In this document: piece after piece, positions 53,629 to 64,000 of the stretch
Layout of the letters: each line of letters begins with the position of its first letter
How positions within the stretch are numbered: the stretch's first letter is position 1
Position numbers and translations under genes: made by a program
NCBI RefSeq assembly: GCF_003945595.2
Contig: NW_024104620.1
Location: 1,522,501-1,586,500, forward strand
DNA length: 64,000 nt
Direction: 5' to 3'
From: Pipra filicauda
Taxonomy: Eukaryota > Chordata > Aves > Passeriformes > Pipridae
The notes under the pieces: generated by a model
Databases searched by the model: none
What the model saw: the letters and a program-made list of their open reading frames with translations, nothing else
Told to the model about the DNA's origin: nothing

Positions 53629-54234
53629 TTACAGGCCAGGCATCATTTTTAATGATTTAAATAGCAGTTGTGTTTGGAAATGTGCCATCTCTTCCAACAA
53701 CTGTGAGACTCCACTCACTGAGTGGTGAGAGGAAAGATATATGGCAGTAGCATCATCAAGTGTTAGTCTGGGTAAGTAATAAATTAGAGTGTCTGGGCCT
53801 TCACAGAGGTTTTCAGAGGCACTTGTAAAGACAGACTCGTCTCTTGATGTTGGCTGACTTCTTGATTTCCTGGTATTAAGTTGCATTTTTTCCTTCTGTT
53901 TGTTTTCCTGCTTTGGGAGAGCACTTTTCTGTGGCGGCACTGCAGGCACTGCACTGCATTTGACGAGGTGGCCTCGTCGGGATGATTCACACCGGGGCTG
54001 TGTCGTCTGTGGATGGAGGCAAAGAGCATCTGCTTCTGGTCTGCCTTGTTTGGCAGCACCGAAGATGAAACCAAATCTGTTTACTTGCCACAGCCAGTGG
54101 AGGACTTTGCAAGCCCGACTGTGCTTCAGCAAAGCCGGGAGGGATATTTGGCTTGTTGAAGTGTAGCTGTCAGTGGGCGATTGCTGGGGGTGATGCAGCC
54201 TGTGCAAGCACAGCTTCTGGTGACAGACACCCAC
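53629..54234 (-). other. Unexplained 201-codon open frame antisense in SPOPL intron 1
   Basis: A minus-strand frame of 201 codons runs from 54234 to the stop at 53629. It lies in a locally GC-richer, CpG-containing patch of the intron. I recognise no domain, signal peptide or membrane segment. The C-terminal half is hydrophilic and Ser/Gln/Lys-rich and ends LLFKSLKMMPGL. The N-terminal half is His/Leu-rich in the way random frames often are. A second minus-strand frame overlaps it (53784-54074). No poly(A) tail marks a retrocopy at its 3' end. It may be chance, a degraded retrocopy, or an exon of an antisense transcript; chance is the default. Confidence 0.3.
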
Positions 54235-54614
54235 GTGGTGGCTTGTACGTTGCCAGAAAGAGCCTCTTGAAAGCAGCTGAGGCAGCTCATGAAAAGAGAG
54301 TTTGGTGTGATAGAACTTTGCTGCTCTTTATCAACCCCGTTGCTTCTGTCAGACTGAAATCTGCTTAACTGTGCCCAATAACCAGGCCACTCTGACAGCC
54401 TTGCACCAGCCTCTTTGCCTTACTGTACTTTCCAAACTTGGGGAATTTTCTTCTGTAAGTGGGAAAACTTACAGGGAACTGCAAAGGTTTGAAATTGCTT
54501 TAGTTGAGTTGTTCTTAAATCCAAAAGTGTAAGCAAAACGGTATCTGGATTTTTTTAAACAGTAGAATGATAGAAATTGTGTATTTGTCTTTGAACTTCA
54601 GAAACTAGTTTCTC

Positions 54615-54690
54615 TTGGACTGAATTTGGCAGCTGGGCTCAATCATTCTTATGAGTCACCTCCAACTCAAGATACTCTGTGATTCTATGA
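54615..54690 (+). mobile_element. CR1 LINE 3' tail remnant in intron 1
   Basis: The segment TCCAACTCAAGATACTCTGT followed by GATTCTATGA is the CR1 3' terminus. The upstream part (CTTGGACTGAAT...) is a degraded match to the usual TTGGACTAGATGA stretch. The length is about 75 bp. Confidence 0.7.
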
Positions 54691-57600
54691 ACTTTTAGGA
54701 TTTTCTTCTTTACCTCTGTGGATGTAAACCTGTCTAGCTGCAGTCCAATACTGAGATGTCAAGTTTTGCTTGCCTTGATGGCTTTCAGAGATTCCAGCTT
54801 CATTTTCACCAAAGCAAGTGAGTGTGCAGCTTTACCTCATGACCTACCTGTCTTTCCTAGGATGTGTCTAATCAACTGTTGTGAATGAAATTTAATACCC
54901 AGTCCATTGAAATTAGTTCAGTTACAAGAGTATTTGGGTGAACTAGCACAAAATGCACTTCGGTCCTCTGACAGAAATGAGTTTGGGGTTTTTTTTCTCA
55001 ATTTCCTAGCTTATGAGTTGTTTTTTTGCACAAAGTCTGATCCTCAGGCGTGGAACAGGCCTGAAATGAGCTGTAGCTCTCAACATTTCCAAGATGCAGC
55101 TGTGTGAACAAATGTGTCCACTGTTTGCCACGAGAGGTAACAGGGCAACAAATGAATGATCAACCCCCCTCTTGATAACATCTGTAAGTACGAGCTTTTG
55201 GCTGCTGAAAGCAGTTGTACCACTTCAGTGGGAGCTTTGCAGGTGATACCAGTCTGCAGAGGTTAATGGACAGAGCATTCTGCTGCTCTGAACAGCTTCT
55301 CTGCAGCAAATGAAAGCACCAGTCTCTGGAGAACATAGTCCAGTGCTTTTCACAACTCTTATGAATTTTAAAGGAAAAGAGAAACAAAACAAAGCAAAAC
55401 ACCCCAAACTAGCTGTGAATCTGCTAGAGAAAGATGTTTGTTTGTTACAGTTGAAGTCAACTTTCTGCTGGCTAATTCAAGCTTCTGTTTCAAGTGCAAA
55501 GAATAAACTCAAGATTAGCATTTTCGACTTGGTGAACTCTTGACTGTGTGTAACTGGAGTATTTAGGGAAAAAATGTCTTTATTTAATATACTTTCACAT
55601 GTCACTGGTTTGTTGGAGTAAGAGTAATGGAGTGAAACTAAGGAGGGGAAAAGATCACTTTGGCTGTATACCAGGAACAAAAACCCAACAGCAATAGTTT
55701 ATTAAAATAGAATAGTTTCCCAAGAGAAGTTGTGGTGGAAATACCCATCTTTTGGGTGCCATAAAACTAGACTGGGCAATGAAAATGAAAAATGCTGTAA
55801 GAAATAATCTTGCATTTCTTCTCCAGGGAAATGCATAGAAGACTGCTGTAGGGAATGGTCTGGGATATCTGATACAGAGCACAATGGGTTTCCTATACTA
55901 CAGAACAATAATGCAAGGCTAATGCTGAGGGATTTTTATCAATAAGCTTGGCTGATGTAAACTAGATGGTTACAGCTGAAGCTCTGCTGAGCCACTAGGG
56001 TTTTCTCTCAGCTGAGGTAAAATTCAGCTTTATTTTTCAAAGGCTTAGGATAGGAAAGAAAATTCAGAGAAAAGCCTGAAAGTTACATGTACTCAGCTTC
56101 ACAGTTTTTACAGCTAATATCATCATCACCTTGCTAATTTTGAGCTGCTGACTTCAGCGTTATCAGTTACAGGTGGAGCCCCATCCTCCTGAAAAGTTGG
56201 GCGTTTCACATGTGCTGGGTTTTGCTTTGCTGGGGCTCTTCTGCTGGAACTACCATGAGGATTTGCTTTTGAATTCTGTAGTCTTAGTTGCAGCTATTTT
56301 AGGTTGTCTCTGACCCCAGCTGCCTGCCCTTCCCTGCTGGAGTTTGCTGTCCCCTGGGCAGGGGTGACGGGGTGTATATGTAGTTTCTCAGCTGTCACGG
56401 TCCAGTCCAAGGTAGTATTTTTTCTCACTGGAGAAGCGTGGAGAGGGTCAGGAATCGGCCTGTGGTGTGGGTGCTGATGTGTGTGTGTATGTGTGTCTCC
56501 TGGCTGGGCACAGGCTTCCAGCAGAGCTGGGGGATGGCAAGGCTGAGATTTTAACCGTGAAGCACATGGGAGTAGCCAGAGCTTATGATTTAAGCCCCAC
56601 AGCTGGTTTGGGTTTGTGTAAACTTGGTTGCTGTTGTGCGGTTCCAGGGAAAACATATACTTAAATAAGCATTTTTTAAAAAAGCCTCAAACCCTTTTAA
56701 CTGTTATAGGCTGCTTCTTCAGTAAGTGTCACAGGATCTTCCTGTGCACAGGCCAAGTTCTCTTCCCTTCTCTGACCCTGAAAAAGAAACATTTTGTATG
56801 TTAGAAGTACTATAGGTAATGTAAAGTGTAGTTTATCCTTAACCTGTAGATTTTCTGACTTAGGGGGTAGATATTGTGTGATTGCAATTGTCTCAGTATC
56901 AGTAATTCTGTTCACTAAAATGATGCAGCAATAGATAGGTTTTTAATTCAATAAATACTAAACACTGTATTTAAATTTTCTTAAGTGTATCCTGAGTCTG
57001 TTTTCAGAGAAGCCAATGATGATACTGAACAAACTGGATAACTGCCTGAGCTTAATAGACCTTTCAAATGTCTGTTGTTGTGTCGTGGATCATCCATCAG
57101 GAAACTTAGTTTTTAGCAATTCTTTCAGAAAGATCAATTGTGAAGAGATGCAAATCCTGCTAATCTTATGAATTTTTGTAAGCGTAACTGCTTATAAGAC
57201 AAATCCTTAAACAGGAAAAACACCCTAGTTTCTTCAGCTGGATATTTTTTTTAGTCTCTGAGATTCAATGAGAAAGATAATGTCTCCTCTGTGGATTTGA
57301 GCAGCATTCCAGCCACAGGAGTTTCGTGCTGCTGGATAAGCATGACCCGGGTGAGAGTGGCGGTTACACAAATCCTTCTGTGACCAAGGAGAAAGGGACA
57401 TGGCTTTCCTCACTGTTAAATAGTTTGGCCTGCATAAGTTGATGCTACCTGGAACTGGTGAGCACAGTGGAACATTGCTTCAGATGGGGGAGTGATAAGT
57501 GACTTTTACTTGGGCCTTAGAGTGCCTTTCACCTGAGAGGTAACTGTTTGGTCTGGTTGGTTTGTTTCTCCCATCTTTAACTTCAGAAATGTGTTCTTGC

Positions 57601-58077
57601 TCACTGAAGAATTGGTAAGATGGTGAACCTTAAAGCACTTAAATGTTTTTCCCAAGAATTTTTCTCCTCAGTCATTTGAAAAACAAAACTAATTCCTTGA
57701 ATGACAACTACTGATAGATAGTATTATATGTAACACCTATTACTTATATAATACTACATAATACTTTATTCACTGGTGATCATTTAATGAGAGGAAATAA
57801 AATCAACATATCTGTAAGTAGAATGTGTTTATTTTGAATGGGTTATTGGAAGCTGATTTTATTGAATGAAAGGGTTATTCAGTTCAGATTTAAAAAAAGA
57901 AAACAAAATTAAAACTTTTTTCTGTACAATTAGACAAACTGTATTTGGGTTCTGAATCGTGTATTTACTAGGAATAAAAAGTTGGAGGAACAGGGTGTTA
58001 TTTGCCAGTTAACCCTCAGAGGGTGATCTTTTATTTCAACCAGTGATGAACTATCAATATTTCCCAAGGGAGGGCTG

Positions 58078-58137
58078 TGTGCTGGTTTTGGCTGGGGTAG
58101 AGTTAATTTGGTTGCTGGCTGGGGTTAAACCACGACA
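58078..58137 (+). mobile_element. Avian ERVL-like LTR remnant, internally deleted
   Basis: The 60-bp piece starts TGTGCTGGTTTTGGCTGGGG and ends GGGTTAAACCACGACA. It shows the 5' terminal and 3' terminal sequences of a bird ERVL-type LTR, with nearly all of the body missing. Ends are TG...CA as expected. I see no matching target-site duplication in the flanks. It contains no retroviral coding sequence. The family call is from memory of bird LTRs. Confidence 0.6.
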
Positions 58138-61100
58138 AGGGGAAAAAAGGTATTTCACAACAGAATTGCATTTCTCGAAATGTTCAGCCCTGCTCAGGAG
58201 AAGACCATCACCATTCAAAGGGAATATGCAGTACACGTGGGTGGGATTTGCTGGTATGGCCCAGGAGGGAAACACTTTGATCCTGGAGGCTCAAGCCCTG
58301 GGAGGAACAGAAATTGGAGAGAAGAGCCTCAGCAGGGACTGATCAGCCAGTTCACAATGTGCTTTTCCTCTCGTTCCTGTGGGAACAGGACAGGGTCACT
58401 GATTTGCTTGGTGAACTGATCTGTGGGTTGGATTCTTCCAGGCTGGATTTGACTTTCAGGGTGCGTTGGATACCCTGCAGAAGGCAGTTTGTTTTGCTAT
58501 TCTTGCCAGCAATTTGCTGACTGTAATCCTCATTGAAATACAAAGATAAACCCTTGCCATGGTCACTGCTTAACGTGCAGCACCTGCTGCTGTGCCCCTG
58601 TTACACTGTCAGTGCTCTGAAGGATCTCCTAGGAGCTGGTTAAACTGAGCTTCTGCTCCTGAGTGTGAGAGCTGGCCCAAGATCCTGCTAATGGGGCAGT
58701 TCTTCAAATAAGTGTTCTGTGGGTTTATTATTGGGGGGGAATAGAGAATTCTTCTTTGTGTGTGTTCATATGTATGTGGTGCTTTGCAGTGAAAAAGTTG
58801 AGATAATTCCAATGCAAGATGTAAGAGACTGGGAATGTGTTCTTGTCTAGCTCTGAGAGGTTGAAAAGTAACTTTGTTTAGAATAATGTTGATAAATACT
58901 CAATGTCAGGGAGGGGAAACAAAATATTTTTGAAGTTCACGTTATTGATATAGGAAGTAGGTTTGAATCTTAAGATCTCATCCTAAGTTAGGAAAATAGA
59001 ATGCTAATACAGCTTTTAATGAAATTCCATGTAAATACATTTTATGGAAGGTAGCCCATGCTTTCTTTACACTGTATGTGCAGGTAATAAATTAGCAATA
59101 ATCAACTTCAGATAGCTTGAAGTTAAACACAAATATTTGTTTGACTAGAAGAGCACTTCAGTTGAATCCTAAATAAAATGTACTTCGAGAATTCCTCTTT
59201 TTTTATGTTACGTGCCTACTTGCCCACTGTTCTGCAAGTAGTACTGAGCTCTGTGAAGGTCCTGATTTATCAGAGATTGGTGAGAGTTTATCAGAGAGTA
59301 GAGTGATTATCAGGTGAAGCCAATACCTTCCTTAAGAGACCAGTAGAAGAATTGTCAAGCCCATCATGTTTGGGGTCAGAGAGTACAGGTGAAGCAAAGT
59401 ATCTTTGAGCTTTTCTTCTTTTTTTTTTTTTCTCTAAGACAGTAAACTCAAACTCTCAGAGAGTAAAATCAGCACTGACTGCTGCACCCCATTCAGTATG
59501 AGTATATCACTTGATTAAAAAAAACCCCAAACAAACAGCAAAGGTACTTGACACCCTTCAAAAATACATCTTGCTCTCCTTTTGAAAACCAGAAACTTGT
59601 TTTGCCCTCATCTGCTAAAACTTGTTTTGCTGTTCCCAGTGCAAGTTCCTCAGATGGCCAGAGATTCCTGCCTGGCAGAATGGCCACACTGACTGGTTTG
59701 CTGAGCCCTGTCCAGACAGGTATGACATTGCCTGAAAACTCTTGGAGCTATGGCCTGATAATGTCCTGTCACTTCTGGTGCTTTGTTCAGGATAGCCTGC
59801 AGAGAAATAAATGCAGGTTGTAGCATGAAAATTGTCCCTCTAAGTTGTTTCATCCTGCAGACAGCAGGCCTCTCGTCCTGCACTTCACTGATTTAATTCC
59901 GCCCAGTCGCTCTCCAACTGGTTTTGTGAACTGCAGCTCTCTCTGTTCCCAGCCATTTGCCCTAATGGGCTGTGATGAGGGGTTGGTGCTTGAAAAACTT
60001 TTTTGTCAGAGCTGATGACAGTGGCTAATCAATGATTCATAAACAATTTCTTCAAAGTAGTATTTAGTCTTCTCCCCACGCAGAGCTCAGCAGAACAAAG
60101 GGTGGGTGTGTAGTTGCACCTCTGTCCTCACCTTCAGGCTTCCCATGCAGTGTCCACTTTGCCCTGGTGACCATCAGTGGCCACTCAGATTGGGTAAGAC
60201 TTTTTAAAATTGTGCATCGAGGCATACTAAAAAATACAAACAGCTGCTCAGCACAGACTCCCAGGATAATATCAAGTATTTAAAGTTATTGCTTTCTCCC
60301 AGTTTTCACAATCGAAAAGTTTGATTTGCTTAGCAAATCCATGTGAAAACAAGTGAGATGTAAATCTGCTTCTCAGAGACGTATCAGGAGGTCATGAAAA
60401 TCGGCTGCCTCATCCTAATGCTGTAATTGGAAGCTTTACAAAAAGCTGAAGCTATTTTGAAAGACCTGAAAAGTGTCCTTATGTAAAATCAGGCCTTCTT
60501 TCAGGACCTGAATGAATTAAAAGCACTAGGTGAAAGCATCCTCTAAAGTATGGATGCCCTGGGTAGAGGTGGTACAGAGACAAGGCAGCAGATGGACCTG
60601 AAAATAATTGAAAATAACTACCTTTACTTAAATTCTTACTGAATCAAGCTGATTTAACTGTGAGACAGGAGGGGACAGGTAGCTACTGGTAGCTGGCATG
60701 AGGTCACTGAACACTTTCTTAAAGAGATCCTGTACAGCAGTTATTTTCAGGCTTTTTCAATTTAGAAACCCCTTCAGAGCAAATTTCTCTCAGATCTGCT
60801 GCTCCTTCATGGTTACAGGGAGCTGACTGGTCCAATGGACTGAAGAATTGAGGTACAGATGAGAGATGAGACAGTCCTGTGCATCTCATGCAAATGACAG
60901 AATAAGGAATGGGCTGTATTTCTTCTTGGTCTTAGCTCTGAAGAATTGAAGAGCAGCAAATGGGTTCAGTAAAGCTGAGTTAAGCTGTTCTAACCCTTTC
61001 AGGATATGGTTCTGCGTAAAATCAATCGTGTGGGGAACAGCTTCAGTTGTTATCACTGACTAGGATGTGCTTCCTGAAATAATGGTAATATAAGTGCTAA

Positions 61101-63063
61101 TATTTGCATTATGAAAGAGAGATGTTCATGTGTATCCTCAGGAATTTTACTCTGGATGGTTCTGTACAGAGAATCAAAGCCAGTTATAAACCTGTAAGCA
61201 AAATCTGTGTAAACGCAACAATACATATGTTTCCTGCTTAAAATATGGGGCAAACAAGTTCTATTATATTAAATTTAGGGGTGCTATTTGTTACTAGTTT
61301 TCATTTCTGACAAGTACTAATTAAGTACTAAATATTGTTGTAAATAAATGCAAGTTTTATTTGGGAAAAAGTCATTTATGAGAGACAGCTGAACTGTAGT
61401 TATGATTAGTCTTCAGTGTCTCAGTGATCCGTATCTTACAGGAGACCTATTCAATATTTTGTTTTCATCCTGTCTTAGCAGATCTGTTAGTAGAGTGATT
61501 ATATATCATCTGCTTCCTCATCTGGTAAAAATTGGGAATTAGCTTTGTTTTCAGGGTTTTATACTTCTGTGATTCAGATGCCCATGTCAGCAGGCTTTAA
61601 TGTGGAAGGGCTACTTCATACCACAACTGAGTGAGAAGCAGTACCAGAAAGGTGGGTGGGAAAACATCGACTGAGGATCGTAGCCATTCACAAAGGAGAA
61701 TTCTTCCTGTAGGAATAATAAACTCCTTTACCTCATGAGTGAGTTACATGTGGTCTTGCAGTGTCTTCTTACCAATGTTTGCATGAAACCTTGTTTTTAA
61801 GTGTTGCCCATCCCTGAAGGAAGAGTTCTAAGAGTTCCAGCAGTACTGGTGATGTGCAATCAGGTCTTTTGAGTAGGGCAATTAATGCTGTTCTATCACA
61901 ACTAAAAAGACCTTTATGGCAAATGTTGCGGGAAGATTGTTGCCCTAAGTGATAGCAGGATATGTTTAAAGAAACTTTCTGTACTAAGAGAAAATGTTTT
62001 GTGGCAGAAATAATTGACTTTCATCTGGTTTGATCAGGGTTCATTTCACTTTTTAGCAACTTAATGGAGCGGCTTAAGTGAAAGGCTGTGCTTCTGGCAG
62101 GAACCTGTCTGCAGGTGAGAGCAAACCCTCCCTAGAGCAGAGTCAGCCCAGTAACCCAGAGCTACCCTCTGATGGGCCCACCTTCTCTCATTAGCCAGGT
62201 TCAAAGGCGAGTAGGCTGACTAATGATGTGTCTTTAGGTATTATGTGATGGATCTGGGCATGTGACTCAATTCCTGATGGGCAGGAGAAACTGTAGTACT
62301 CTATTAGGTGGTAATTCATAACAAAATTGCTTCATTTGCAGTTAGAAAGTTCTGGAGAGTTGGTGAGTTGACTTCAAACTGGTTTTAAGCTTTGTACTTC
62401 AATAGGGAACCATCACATGGTTGTGGTGTGGTGATTTTAGTTCTTGAGTAGAAGCTCTTGGAGTTAAAGATACAAGGCATCCATAAAAGATGTGTGGAGG
62501 AAATACTACTTTTAATGCAAGTTTAATTTCTTACCCTCCCTTTAGAAATCTCAGGGTTGTGTGAACATATTCTTCTCCCAGGTGGCTGGATGTTCTTCTT
62601 CTAGGGCTGAATGATGCCTGTGTGGAACACTAAAGCTTTGGTACTAATAATTGAGTGTTCACAAGGCCCTGGTTATTCTGCAAATCAAAGGAGAAGATCC
62701 TAAAGAAAGCTGTAACATGACTGGAGTGGTCAAGGTGGTAATTTGCAAAGGGGATGTTGAAATATGGTCATTAGTGGTGTTGTGTGATGCATACCTAGGT
62801 GCTTACTTTTGTAAAGCATTGCATGAGGGTTCAGCCTACAGGTTTTGAGCACCAAGAGTTGTTAAAAGTGTGACACCCAGCAGAGCCATTGTCCTCTTTT
62901 CAGGTTTAATTTTCAGATGCATCATTTAGTAAACACAGTAATGTTGATTTCTGTATTTCCCACACTTTAAAAAGGGTGAACAAAATCTATTAATTACTTT
63001 TTTTAGGAGAATTACTGAAGTTTGGATTGCTGTCTTGATTCTATAAACCTGCAATAAGTGGCA

Positions 63064-63865
<802 letters not shown>

Positions 63866-64000
63866 TGAATGTGTTGCATGTGAATTTGTAAGAACATCCT
63901 GGAGAACATCAGCAATGTAATTTTTTTCAGTTGAGAACAGAATTTAATACTGAGATAAACTTTAAAAATATCTTTTTAATATCCTTTTAGAAACTTAATT

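Larger units (their letters stand above)
47831..63006 (+). other. SPOPL: SPOPL intron 1, main body
   Basis: This is the large first intron between the CpG-island exon and the ATG-bearing exon. It holds two CR1 fragments, an LTR remnant, simple repeats (including T-rich runs near 53430 and 59411 and a TG run near 56481-56501) and the antisense open frame noted separately. I see no internal coding exon of SPOPL and no second CpG island that would mark an alternative promoter. Confidence 0.8.
47280..63038 (+). other. Upstream ORF 2 in SPOPL leader, spliced (22 codons plus stop)
   Basis: The AUG at 47280-47282 begins 37 nt before the exon 1 donor. After splicing at 47316/63007 the frame continues for ten more codons and stops at TGA 63036-63038, 25 nt before the SPOPL start codon. 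The total is 22 codons (MSPAATPPAPRS then GELLKFGLLS). It is present in any transcript that uses the inferred splice. Translation is not shown by the sequence alone. Confidence 0.5.

Overview
The window is vertebrate nuclear DNA, almost certainly from a bird. Three things show this: CR1 LINE copies with avian-type 3' ends, a short bird-type ERVL-like LTR remnant, and a split gene with canonical GT-AG introns whose protein is the 5' part of SPOPL (speckle-type POZ protein-like). There is no sign of bacterial, plasmid or phage organisation.

Layout. From 1 to about 45,860 lies AT-rich intergenic DNA in which I can support no gene. It holds scattered old repeats: an ancient antisense CR1 at about 2,085-2,630, five degraded copies of what look like amniote-wide palindromic elements, a MIR-like SINE at about 32,447-32,640, one CR1 3' tail, and a few simple repeats. 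From 45,862 to 46,950 a plus-strand CR1 is split by a 711-bp minus-strand CR1, and the inner copy carries a four-unit tandem expansion. This nest abuts a CpG island (about 46,930-47,830) with GC boxes and an ETS motif and no visible TATA box. I read the island as the SPOPL promoter and non-coding first exon, with a strong splice donor at 47,317.

Intron 1 runs about 15.7 kb (47,317-63,006). It carries a CR1 3' end, a CR1 tail, an LTR remnant and an unexplained 201-codon antisense open frame. Three further exons follow: 63,007-63,141 with the start codon at 63,064, 63,317-63,438, and 63,703-63,854. Together they encode the first 117 residues plus one base of the next codon, covering the N-terminal tail and most of the MATH substrate-binding domain. 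The rest of MATH and the BTB and BACK parts lie beyond the right edge.

The only protein-coding gene I can support is SPOPL. I did not find a previously undescribed biological system. The most distinctive observations are the nested, internally duplicated CR1 beside the promoter, the sharp CpG contrast between the two halves of the outer CR1, and two predicted upstream ORFs in the SPOPL leader.
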